NCBI GenBank assembly: GCA_027924585.1
Contig: BSBM01000712.1
Span: 3,172,001-3,236,000, forward strand
Direction: 5' to 3'
Length of the DNA: 64,000 bases
Source of the DNA: Larix kaempferi
Taxonomy: Eukaryota; Streptophyta; Pinopsida; Pinales; Pinaceae
Part shown: one piece after another, positions 1 through 10,048 of the stretch
How the letters are laid out: every line of letters starts with the position of its first letter
Numbering within the stretch: position 1 is the stretch's first letter
Notes under the pieces: model-generated
Database searches by the model: none
The model's input: the letters and a program-made list of their open reading frames with translations, nothing else
Told to the model about the DNA's origin: nothing
Program-made: the position numbers and the translations under genes

Positions 1-81
1 GTCGTCAGCAGTCCCTTTGATCACCTTCCTTATTTTGATCAACTTAGACGTATCTGCCTAGGCCCCGATGCTCTTTCATCA
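1..81 (-). repeat. Chromovirus 1 3' LTR, partial
   Basis: On the minus strand the LTR starts at 81 with TGATGAAAGAGCATCGGGGC, closely matching the LTR starts at 26890 (minus) and 41369 (plus). The remainder lies before the window. Confidence 0.8.
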
Positions 82-552
82 GACTCCCTAGGTGAAAAAG
101 AACTCGACTGCTCCGTCAGTCTCCTGAACTCTTCTTCAGAAATCCATGTCACCTCCTGCAACTCATCTTCCTTCCAACGCACCAAGTATTCCTTCCTTTG
201 CGAATTGCGCGTACACCTAACTTCGAGTTCCTCTATTACTTCTGTGATCTCCTACTTGTGTCAATCTGGAATACACGTTGTCCAGTCGATGTTCGACACT
301 TCCGCGCTTCTGCTGCTTGAACCTTCTTCGAATTTGTACAGATCTGAGACATTGAACCTTGGTCAAATGCTCAAGTCATTTTGAAAGTCCAACACATAAG
401 CGTTGTTTGAAATCTTTCTCAAGATCTTACATGGTCAATTCTTCTTCAGCTTCAGCTTGTTATATGTCCCTGTCGAAAATCTCTCCTATCGCACATGAGC
501 ATAGACCAAGTCTCCTTCACTGAACAACTATAGTCTCTTCTTCATGTCGGCT
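82..552 (-). pseudogene. Chromovirus 1 integrase C-terminus and chromodomain
   Basis: The minus strand encodes the end of the integrase: a GDLVYAHVR motif near 480-520, a degenerate linker, then a chromodomain-like segment (KKEYLVRWKE...TWISEEEFRR) at about 90-200. In chromoviruses the chromodomain binds chromatin marks and steers integration. The segment aligns with the intact-looking chromodomain of chromovirus 2 (41250-41400). It is only the 3' piece; the rest of the integrase resumes at 21564 beyond the Tat-1 insertion. An in-frame stop follows the arginine-rich stretch near 525. Confidence 0.8.
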
Positions 553-1586
553 TGTTGAGGCCTCGGATGTGCAAGGTATGCAAAGTGCTGGAATGAGTTC
601 TTAAGGTCTCAATAGAGGGGTAAAACCCATACTGAAAGGCTTCAAAAGGGCCTACACAAAGATAGTTCTGTCCCCATCCTGTTTGGTGTAGTAATATCCC
701 ATGAATATTCGGCCTCCGCTGGCACTCTAAGAGTTGATAGGTTTTGATCGAAAGGATCAGTTTTCAAATGAAGAAAACCTAAGTGTGAAAGTATGTAAAC
801 ACTAATCTACTTAAAGGAATCTAAGCTAAGCTAGATCTATTCTAAGAACGTGTTTTGGAATAGGTACAGATCAGTTTGATATATAAATAAACAGATCATG
901 TATAAATTACACAAAAATGTATAAAAGGTTCAGTGATTTTTTTAGCTCAAGTTGTAATTAATTAATGAAAATCAACTAATGGAAAATTGAGTTTGTTAAA
1001 CATTCAAGACTTGACCTGTAACTTGATATGTTAATTGAAAATTAACACCATTTGTAACTTACTAAAAGAATCATTTGCAGAAATCGATAAAAGATTTTAA
1101 TAGAATAAACTCTTTAAAACCCTTATGAACACATGAATCATGAGTACTGATAAACCAGAATGGTAGATTGATATGTTTAATAAATTACAAAGATTAAAAC
1201 AATGTCAGATAAACAACTTGGCGAAATCTCATTCATCAAATAAACTTGAGAAAAGACAAAAGTGGATCTGAAAAATAACTTTACTATATTCAATAACCGG
1301 TTTGTAAGAAACTACAAGCTTGTATCAAAACAGAGCATCTCCAACCTCTCCTGCATATTTTGTCTCCAAGTTCCATCCCCCTTGTCTATGAGGAATCATC
1401 TCTTTAAATAAGAGTTTACAAAATAATAATACAAACAGTAAATTCCCACAAACCGAGATTACAAAATCAAAACTAAACTATACAACACCTTTCAAGGCGA
1501 TTTTCCTCGAACAAAATTCTCCAAACGAGAGTCATCTCCTAATTTCGGGAAGAATCCCGTTACAAACTGTAGAATTCATCCATGAA

Positions 1587-1895
1587 TTACTCGCTGTCTA
1601 TAATAGGAAACAAAAGATCCGAAAAATATTCCTTAGGATCTTCTGAATGATTGACAATGTCTTCAAAGATAGAGAAATCATCCACCAAGTCTTTCTTAAC
1701 AGAGGCTGATGGAGTGACAGGAACCTCACTGATTATAAAATCATGGATAATGGTATCATCTCGATCAATTGAATCTTCAAGAATTTTCTTTTTCTTCTTT
1801 TGAAGGAGTTGCATGTAGACAGATGGAACTTCAGAATTGTCCTCTTCGCTGCTACTGCTCGTATCAGGAACACCTGCATCAAAAGGTGGTGACAT
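1587..1895 (-). CDS. Small acidic ORF inside the Tat-1 LTR
   Basis: An open frame of about 103 codons from the first ATG (1893-1895) to the stop, in the coding sense of Tat-1 but entirely inside its 3' LTR. The start MSPPFDAG is followed by an acidic serine run (SSSSEEDN), a lysine run (QKKKKKI) and an acidic C-terminus ending IIDSE. I do not recognise the protein. The other LTR keeps the same frame for most of its length apart from one small indel and the copia insertion, and there it extends upstream to MSKIQTDHRS (20292). Open status in one copy only is weak evidence of function, because LTRs are identical at insertion. Confidence 0.4.
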   Translation of the reverse strand: MSPPFDAGVPDTSSSSEEDNSEVPSVYMQLLQKKKKKILEDSIDRDDTIIHDFIISEVPVTPSASVKKDLVDDFSIFEDIVNHSEDPKEYFSDLLFPIIDSE

Positions 1896-2635
1896 AGGTT
1901 CTTGATACAACAAAGACTAAAGTTCCTCATATGTACAGAATTTGTTCAATGATTCGTGTCTGTTTGCATATTTCTCACACAATATTATTAGAAGGAAACC
2001 TCTGGAAATAAAATACAGAATGGTTACAAAGAATCTAAATGCTGAATTAATTGCCTCATATTTGTTCCCATATTTAAAAAGAACTGATAAAAATTGTAAT
2101 GGTTGAGCATAATGAACTACTTTGATTAAAATATTACGATCTGGGAACTGAAATCATTTAAGCTATAACGAAGCAAGTAATACACACGTATTAACCATAT
2201 TTGGATTAGGATGAAGTACAAATTCAGTTCAATCATGCATGACTAGAAGTCGCATTTGAAAACGCATCATTACGGCTTAATCCAATCAACAATTATGACT
2301 TCGAATTTGAGCCGAAGGTGAAAACCACAGTGAGAAAGTTGGTTGCCAACATGACGAAGAGCAGAGAATCCGCACATTCGAACAAACGACTCATTTCCAA
2401 CTTGATAAGAACTCAAAAACCATGAAGGTGACCCTGGTAAGAAAATGGCAGTAAAATCCACGTACGAGCGTAAATTTCCGACAGTAAAAATGATAATGAA
2501 AAATAGAAAAATCGCATATATATGTTTTTTTAGTCGGATCAAATATGGGCCGTAGATTTAAAACAAATGGACAACCAGGATTAACCCTACAGAATGCGGG
2601 ATCAAGTTCGAAACCAATATTTCTTCAAAATTCTC

Positions 2636-3040
2636 GAAATCTGTAATCCAAAATTCTGGGTTGCAGGTTTCGGGTTTTACAAATTTTACAAAATAAACAA
2701 AGGTTTTTCTGAAATCCGCAATCTGAAATTTCGGTTTTCAGGTTTCGGAAATGAAAACAACTATTGAAAATAAAATAACTTTTTCCCACAACCCGCAATT
2801 AGCAATTTGCGGGTTGCGGGTTTCGGGAACACACAACACAATTTATTGGCGTAATGAATTTCCGCAATCCGAAATCTGGAATTTCAGGTTTTGGGTTTCG
2901 GCATCAAAAACTCTAAAATATTTACATGGTCTTTCCACACCCTGCAATTTCGAGTTGTGGGTTTCGAGTTGATGAATTTCCAAAATGACAAACAAATGAT
3001 TCCCGCAATCCGCAATTGTGGGATTTCAGGATTTGCAGTA
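2636..3040. repeat. Array of six imperfect hairpins in the Tat-1 3' LTR
   Basis: Six GC-richer palindromic segments about 70 bases apart in AT-rich DNA: 2636-2671, 2711-2746, 2785-2820, 2856-2899, 2933-2965 and 3000-3026. Each has a GAAAYCYGCAAYCC-type left arm and the matching GGGTTGCRGGTTTC-type right arm around a short loop. The array recurs in the other LTR at about 20948-21372. Confidence 0.75.
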
Positions 3041-3233
3041 AGAAAATGATTTTGGGAAAAATGTAAGGTTTTCTGCAAATCAAGAAAACAACCAGAAACT
3101 TATAAATTTTCAAAGGAGATAGTTATGATAAGTAAGCAAACCAAAACTTAAAACTTACCCAAATACCTCTATATTTACAATAATGGGGCTCCCATGATTA
3201 GCATGAAGCATGGGATCTGTGGTACCTACAACA

Positions 3234-3257
3234 AATGGCGACTAGCTGGGAAGGACC
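3234..3257 (+). promoter_or_regulatory. Inverted PBS-like motif beside the Tat-1 3' LTR
   Basis: Directly inside the 3' LTR the plus strand reads AA then TGGCGACTAGCTGGGAAGG. It resembles the tRNA-complementary PBS TGGCGACTCCGCTGGGGA of Tat/Ogre-type elements, including the 2-base spacer, but it faces away from the direction of gag-pol. A polypurine tract would be expected here and none is adjacent. Confidence 0.45.
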
Positions 3258-4612
3258 AGTTATCTCTGCAAAAACTTCATTCAAAGAAAGTATGTTAGCC
3301 TATTGATTTTCAACTTGAAATATTTAGAAGATGTTTACGAAAGACAATCAACAGGTAGAATTAGGAAAAGATTGACATATTCCCATCCTTGATCAAGTTA
3401 AAGATAATGCAAATCTGATAAGGAGATTCAGGAAACAACAGGAAACCTTTTTTCAATATGTGATTCATAGGAAGACAGGTTTATATGAACCTGGGGGTAA
3501 ACTTCATAATACTCTGGATATACAAATCATAAACCACCTTGATTTATTAATTACCTTATTCACATAATTTTATTATTTTTCTTTTCTCCTAAAGCTGAAC
3601 ATAAGACGTTGTTGGCATAAGACCGTTTCCCTGACTTGGTGATCAGATTTTGGCAATACCATTCACAAACCTAACCTGGAAACTGAACAATCTAGCTCAG
3701 TAATGAGACTCTTTGTCTTCCGGCTATGATACTGAAAGCAATTATCATGGCTTGATGACCATATAATGATAATTTCAGTCCAAAATCAAACCAATGATCA
3801 TGGCAGGGATGGCTTGTAATAAGACCCCCCTGTCCTTATGTACAACATTGTCTTATAAAGAGAAAAAAATAGGCAGTTTATTAAGGTGCGAATTGCAGGA
3901 CACCACCATGGCTTGGTGACCATATGATAGTGGCATTACTCACTGATGTATTCCAGATCATGAATGGACTGACCTCCAATAGGATCTTCCATCTTTCAGT
4001 AAACTGAAATCCATCTTCCAAGTTTGGTGGCCTGGAGTGAAGATGCCATTCCACTCACATCTATGAACCTAATGGGCTGGCTTGAAACAAGACCCCCCAT
4101 CCTGCAATCCACAATTATTAAATGATGTTATTTTCAAGGTGACTATGATAGGATCCAGAGCAGATAAAGGTTTTCCAGGTTATTGAGATATGCTATATTA
4201 CACATGTGAAACATAATACATAAGTCAGTCATTTTCTACAATCTCAATTAAACAAATGAAGCATGTATAAGATAATGACCAAGGTGGAAAGGTATCAATC
4301 AAAGTTATGCAACTGATGACCATATATTCTTTGTAAAACAAATTTTGACATAGGTTGAGAAAGCTAAGATTGACAGAGCATCCCATAACTTCAGCTCAGA
4401 TTAACTTTGATACAAACTGACCATCAACCATAACCAAATGTACAGGATTTATTTAAAGGACAAATCAAATAAAAGAAAACCATTCAAAATAGAGAAAATG
4501 CAAAACACACCAAAATTATGTACAAAGTGCACCAGACTATTTAGACAAAATACTTTTTAAGTAGTTAAAAATTCAATGGATAAGTGTCAATGACCCTTTA
4601 TAATGTTTGTAA
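3258..4612 (-). other. Tat-1 3' untranslated region
   Basis: About 1.35 kb between the integrase stop and the 3' LTR with no sustained reading frame. Two related segments (about 3735-3835 and 3905-4105) share GGCTTGRTGACCATAT and end in a G6 run on the coding strand (GGACAGGGGGGTC near 3823-3836; GGATGGGGGGTC near 4091-4102). These runs are the only polypurine-like tracts in the region. Confidence 0.6.
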
Positions 4613-5700
4613 CTAAACTGTACTTGGGACAATATTTTCTGTAATATTGAAAGGCTCCAGCCAAAGGCATTGGAATTTGGTATACAGGTTTTTATCCTTG
4701 TGTTGTTTATCCCATCTCTGCACCAAATCTCCTACTAAAAATTCGCTGTTAGAAGAGGATTTTTCATCAAACCATCTCTTAACCATTTGCTGATGATGAT
4801 ATAACTTATTTTTAGCCACCTCTTTGTCTTCCTCCAGCTTAAGCAAATTATCAATCCTCTACTAGAGAGGATAAGAATCATCCTATTCAATATTTTGGGC
4901 TAATTGTAGTGATGGAATGGTAAGGTTGGATGGAATAATGACCTCCTTTCCATAGACCAAACAGTAGGGAAAATTCCCAATAGCTTCCTTCGGAGTGATT
5001 CGATCTGCCCAAAGAGCATTATAGATCTATGTGTGCCAATCCTTGTGATGAGTGGCTACTGTCTTCTTGAAGACATTTATCAGCTTCTTATTAGAAGATT
5101 CAGCAAGCCCATTACCCTGTGGGTAATAATTGGCAGAAAATTTTAATTTAATCCCTCTTTCAAGGGCATACTATGTCAATTCGATCGAGGAAAAATAGGA
5201 TGCATTATGAAAGACAAGATACTCAGGGGCACCAAACCTTGTAACTATTTGACTATCAAGGAAAGAGATTACTTGGTTCATGTTGCACTACTTAAGGGGG
5301 ATTGCCTCTACCCATCTCATAAAGTAGTCAGTTGCTGTAAGGATATACCTATGTTGAAGGGAGGAGGAAGGGTTAATGGGACCAACAAAGTCCAATCCCC
5401 ACTGCTGAAATAGGAACTAAATCATCACTGGTTGCATAGGAAAAGCAGGTTTCTTGAATTTCCCTGCACACTTTTGACATGGTTCACACCTCCTGACATA
5501 TGCATAAGAATCTTTAAACAGAATGGGCCAATAATCCAGCCCTGAGAATATTGTGTGTTGTGGTCTCACTTGAGAAATGACCTCCAGCAGGTCCTGCATG
5601 AAATTGGAAAAGAATGTCATCAGTCTCATTTTTCTCAAACCATCTAAGAAAGACTCCATCATAATTTTTTCTAAACAAGACTCCATTAATTAATTGATAA
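4613..5700 (-). pseudogene. Tat-1 integrase
   Basis: Retroviral-type integrase on the minus strand. The N-terminal zinc-binding region (FHAGPAGGH... and CEPCQKC, about 5460-5640) is followed by the catalytic core: GLDFVGPINP supplies the first acidic residue and GLAESSNK the glutamate. The usual TDN at the second aspartate reads HNA, so one catalytic residue looks lost. The C-terminus has a basic strand-transfer-like segment (VGDLVQRWDKQHKDK) ending at 4613. Stops and frameshifts break it into pieces (5686-5417, 4846-4613 and others). It could not be functional as read. Confidence 0.8.
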
Positions 5701-5879
5701 GGAGCAAACTTCAACCTTAAGGCTCTGCATTTTTTGAAGTCTAAAGATTGAGGAGCAAACCCATGGTTTAGAAAAAACCTGATATGGTCATACCATTCAG
5801 ATGTTGGAGTATCTATTGCATTAACAAAAACTATAGGAAGTTTTTCCTCCTGCTCCCACTCAGTCTGATGTTGTACTGG

Positions 5880-7870
5880 GTCATTCAACTGAGCAGTAAG
5901 TAGGAACAAACCTTGTCCTTTTACAATTTTTGTTGGTCTGATTTCCAGATCGTATTCTTGCAAAGCAGTCATCCAATGGGCCCTCTTTTCACCCAATTCT
6001 TTCTAGATCAGCACATTTCTTATAGTTGTATGTATGGCACAATTACCTTTGTTTTAGATTTCAACAGGTAGGGCCTGCAATGCTTCACAAATGTTGGGCG
6101 TGGCCCAAGTGGGTACCAATTTTGTTGAAACACAATTTTGAGTTGTGCAGTAGAAAAGCACGGTATTGGTAAGTGCGCAGCTTGCTGGGCATATCTAGTT
6201 GCGCAACCATGCTGATGCGCAGGACTCGCGCAACAGCAAGTTTTGGTAAGAATATATAAGAAAAGGTCAGGCAAGGAGGCAACCTAATTTTGGTAAAGAG
6301 CCGAACGAAGGAAGGAGAAAGCGGCCTGTTTGGAATAGTGGTGGAAAGCAGTTGAGAAGCTAAGCCACTACGTTGACAGAGACGTGCAGGCGGAAGAGGA
6401 AAAAAGAGACAGGCCATGATGCATTTGTAACTATTTTGAGGACTGCGCCTATCAGAGGAGCATGCGAGCCACGAGTGGCCCTGAAGGACGGCCTGAAGTA
6501 GGCGGAGTAAGTTGTCGACGGCAACATTCAGGTTGGCAGTTAGCCATGCCATGTTTTGGAAACCTAAGAGTTTTGCCCATGAATTGTAAAGACATGACCT
6601 ACGGGCATGATCTATAAATAAGGCAATTTTGTATAGGGAAGGGTTACTCTTCATTTTGGAATATTGTTAGAATTTTGAGCAAAAACCATTGTAAAGGCTC
6701 TGCAGTTGTGTGCACAAAGACCTATCTGAGAGAGAAGAGAGTCTGCAGTTGAGTGCGCAGACCAAGAACGGTTGTACCCTTCCCAAAATATCAATATTAA
6801 CAACCGTTCTTGTGGGCGTAGCCCCCATCCGGGGGGTGAACCACGTTAAATCTTGTGTAGTGAGATTGTCTATATGTTTATGATTTGTTCTATCTGTTTG
6901 CTTACTATGTATGTTTGAATGTCAATTATCAGTTGGTTGGTTAATGCTTTTATATGTATTCACCGTAGGAGGAGAATGGGGATAATATGTTAAGTGTTTC
7001 ACGAATGGATGATTGATGAATGTGAGTTGTTCTAACTAGGTGAATGTATCAGCCATGGCTAGACATGTATGCAAGTAATGAATGGTTATGTAATTATGTT
7101 AATGTGTAATATTGGGAGGGCGCAGGACTGATAGCTTGTTTGAGTACACCAAGCATAAGGTTAAATAATCACTAGTATGAATTAAAGGAATAAGTACGAA
7201 GTAAACCCTTAACATGGTTGTCATCAAAGTGGAGGTGCATAAGTCTATTGCACTATTCCATCAAACGAGTAAGGTCAAACCGCGTGATATGCGGATGCGC
7301 TGGGTGCGCGGCTTTCCAGTTGAAGAAGTATCAACCCGCGACGAGGACAACGTTGCGTGGCCCTCAGTCGCAGCACGAGTCCATAGCGTGTTGTGCCATG
7401 GATTTGTCCCATCAACTCATCACATTGCTGTAGAAACCTGATTCTGTAGCATGCCCATAGCTTCGCCTCGGGTGATACCTCAATCTACGTGCAGGTTGTT
7501 GCCGAAAGGGCCGACGAAAAGGGCTTTTGTTGGTTAAATTTAAAACCGCAAAGAACCTGGGTCTATATTGGAAAACCTCTAGATCAGTTACTTATGCCAA
7601 CAACAGACTTGTAGACTACATAATCCTGCTTATAAACCTGAGAGTAATTAATTTCAACTCCCTTAAATGTTGAGCTCATGAAGAAAATTGGAATTTCAGT
7701 ATCACTGTCATGATTTTGTGTGAAAACAGCTGCATAAGAAAAATTAGTAGCAAAAGCATATAAAATAAAATCCTTATTAATATCGGGGGACATCGGAGCA
7801 GGAGCTTCTGCAATGGCCTTTGGAATTTAAACAAATGCATCTTTCTGTTCCTGTGACCAACAAAACTATA
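5880..7870 (-). pseudogene. Tat-1 RNase H domain, split by a solo LTR
   Basis: The retrotransposon RNase H runs from about 7870 down to 7608 (SPDINKDFILYAFATN...INYSQV) and resumes at 6086 (KHCRPYLLKSKTK...HWMTALQEYDLEI). The solo LTR at 6092-7602 separates the halves. The motif normally FASD reads FATN, so the first catalytic aspartate is replaced by asparagine. The tail runs on into the integrase zinc-binding region. An archaeal-type RNase H lies upstream of RT in the same element and may have supplied the activity. Confidence 0.8.
6092..7602 (+). mobile_element. Solo LTR inserted in Tat-1 RNase H
   Basis: A 1,511-bp insertion with inverted ends TGTTGGGC...GCCAACA and a 5-bp TSD (ACAAA 6087-6091; ACAGA 7603-7607). 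Taking it out restores the RNase H reading frame around KFVKHCRPYLL. A plus-strand TATA box (TATAAATAAGG, 6613-6623) fits an LTR promoter, followed by a U5-like stretch (GAACCACGTTAAATCTTGTG, about 6838-6857). There is no internal coding region or second LTR, so it is probably the product of LTR-LTR recombination. Its ORFs look incidental. Confidence 0.85.
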
Positions 7871-8690
7871 CATATTTCTTAACTAATTGCTGCAAAGGAT
7901 TAACAATCTGTGCAAAATTAGGAACAAACCTACGTACACAATTGATCTTCCCAAGGAATGACTACATGGCTTCACGAGCCAGGAAACCCAATCTTTGAAA
8001 TAGCATCAGTGCATTCGGGATCTATAATCATGTCATCTAGATATACTACGACAAAATTATGCATTAAACCTCTAAAAGCTGTGTCCATAGCTCTTTGAAA
8101 CGTGGCCCCTGTATTTATTGGTCCAAAGGGAATTCGCCTGTAGGAGAAGGTACCCCATGGAGTTCTGAAGGTTGTTTGAGTTGGTCATCAGGGGAAACCA
8201 TGACTTGGTTGTATCCTGAAAAACCATCCAGGAGGGAGAACATTTATTACCCTACTACCTTTTGTTAAATATGTTCCATGGGAGGAACATGATAGTTATC
8301 CTTCTTAGAGGCTCTGTTGAGATTCCTGAAATCGACACAGAGTCTTATTTCACCATTCTTTTTCCAGAAAGGTACTAAATTAGCTATCCATTGGATGTGT
8401 CTAACAGGGAATATAATTCTTTCTATCAATAGCTTTTCAAGTTCTTTTTTAACAGAGGGCTCCAAACTAGGGTGCATCTTTCTCAGTTTCTGTTGGTAGG
8501 GTTTAACTTCTGGCTTCATAGGTATGCTGTGATGCATAATGCTGGTATCAAATTTTTTCAGCTCGTCATAAGTTCGGGCAAAAAAATCTTTATATTCTTT
8601 ACACAACCTGATGAAAGCTCTTTTTTCTTCCTCAGAACAGTCAATTCCAAGGTTGATGAATCTAGGGTTCTACTTAGTGCCTAGATTGAC
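7871..8690 (-). pseudogene. Tat-1 reverse transcriptase
   Basis: RT on the minus strand. The N-terminal segment (8606-8265) holds WIANLVPFWKKNGEIRLCVD and FRNLNRAS, typical of Ty3/gypsy RT. LDGFSGYNQV follows near 8230, and the catalytic YLDD box lies near 8045 (FVVVYLDDMII). The connection to RNase H (FLGKINCVRRFVPNF) is at about 7890-7975. Frameshifts after the YNQ motif break the frame. Confidence 0.85.
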
Positions 8691-8979
8691 TGGTTCATAA
8701 TTCAGGGAAGATCTTTGTATCTTGTAGTTGGTCTTGTGTTTAAACTTGTCTTGTAGGTCATAAAACTTTTCTAGGTTGATTACTGATTTTGGGATGATGT
8801 TGGAAGGATCAACTAAGGATTTTTCATGTGTTGAAAGGTATCTTGAGCTAAACGGAAATCTAAGATTTGCTGATCATCATAAAATACTTTCCAACTTGTA
8901 AAATTTTCAGGGATGGAATGTATGTACATCAATTCAATTGAAAAGGTTTTAGGAGACAGGCCTTGTTGTGGAATTAACC

Positions 8980-9385
8980 TAGATGCAGTATTTGCTTAAA
9001 GGTCAGCATCAAAGTTCTGTGACCTAGGGACTGAGTTAATGTTGAATGTAGAAAAGGAATTGGTGAGTTCTGTTACCATTTTCTGGTAATTAGTTATGGA
9101 AGGAGAAAGATGGTGTACCTTATTCCTCACTTGTTTAACTATTATTTTTGAACCACCAAAACACTCAATGACTTGTGCACTCATATCAATAGCTTTTTTG
9201 AGTCCCCACACCAGAGCTTCATATTCAACTACATTATTTGTACAATCAAATTCTAGCATGCAAGCAATCATGGTTTTTGTCCCTTTGGGATCAATAAGTA
9301 CACAACAGTACACAACTTGCACTAGCTCCATCCTTGGATCTGGATCCATAAAAAAATAAAGTCCATGAAGTGGGATCTAACCTAA
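8980..9385 (-). pseudogene. Tat-1 archaeal-type RNase H (aRNH), upstream of RT
   Basis: A second RNase H of the archaeal/plant type: SWTLFFYGSRSKDGAS (about 9330-9385), NVVEYEALVWGLKKA, CFGGSKIIVKQV and FDADL. The family uses an Asp-Glu-Asp-Asp set. Here the first (FDGS) is FYGS and the third (GDSK) is GGSK, so two of four are lost; the glutamate and last aspartate remain. A frameshift near 9300 splits it between two frames. Its place between protease and RT, rather than after the ordinary RNase H, is shared by Tat-2. Confidence 0.75.
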
Positions 9386-10048
9386 AATTGGTATTCACAT
9401 TATAAACATTACGTACAATGGTTACAGAGAATGGTACTATGGTAGCATTAACAATGTGAGATTCATTTTGTGCATTCTCTGGTGATAAATGAGTAGGAAA
9501 ATCTCCAAAAAAGGTATCAAAGGTAAAATGTTCAATGTGTGAGCTAAAATAACAGGCAGGTTCACTTGAATCATTTAGACCAGTCATAGTCTGCTTCATG
9601 AATGGCTCCCTGCTAACCTTGTTCTTATTCGGCTGACCATTGTAGGGTAACCACAGGTGAGACCAATAAGTGGCAAAATAGCCCTTGAACTTTTCTGACC
9701 AGTCTCTGCTTAACCACATCACATAGGCTTCAGGAATGTTAGCTATAACAATGTCAATTGTTTGATGAATTCGAGGATCAACAGACAAAGTTAACAACAC
9801 GTTCCTCAATCTCCCTACTACTCTTACTTTAGATCTATCTAGTTTGACAACCTAAGTAGGATAGGGTTCCCAAGTGGCATTAAGTTTTTTGCAGACAAAC
9901 AGTGACATTACATGGAAGAAGCACCAGAGTCTGTCATGCAATTATGTATGTTCCTGTTGAAGATTTCAAAAGTTAGCAAGAAAGGAGGTGTCCTCTTGAT
10001 TCCAAATTTCCGATCTTCTGGTTTAGTGAAAGAGTCTAAGTTTTTGTT
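9386..10048 (-). pseudogene. Tat-1 aspartic protease
   Basis: The flap and core are recognisable: NCMTDSGASS, with catalytic D-S-G at codon 9933-9935, then a degenerate hydrophobic stretch and DIVIANIPEAYVMWLSRDW (9740-9700). Retropepsin matures the polyprotein. A TAA shortly after the DSGAS box and a frame change against gag near 10050 disable it. The spacer 9386-9690 to the aRNH is low in recognisable motifs. Confidence 0.7.

Larger units (their letters stand above)
553..3233 (-). repeat. Tat-1 3' LTR
   Basis: A 2,681-bp LTR aligning end to end with the split copy at 11937-21563 (about 2,698 bp without the copia). In the coding sense it begins at 3233 with TGTTGTAGGTACC and ends at 553 with CCTCAACA. 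It carries a hairpin array (2636-3040), a TATA-like CATATATATGCG (about 2513-2524, minus) and a small sense ORF (1587-1895). Confidence 0.9.

Noticed and set aside
2633-3050. Hairpin array as a CRISPR-like array
   Set aside because: Repeats are degenerate palindromes with no unique equal-length spacers, inside a plant LTR duplicated in both ends.
6085-6654. 189-codon open frame on the minus strand
   Set aside because: Mostly antisense within the solo LTR, with only its end in Tat-1 RNase H; composition unremarkable. An incidental frame.
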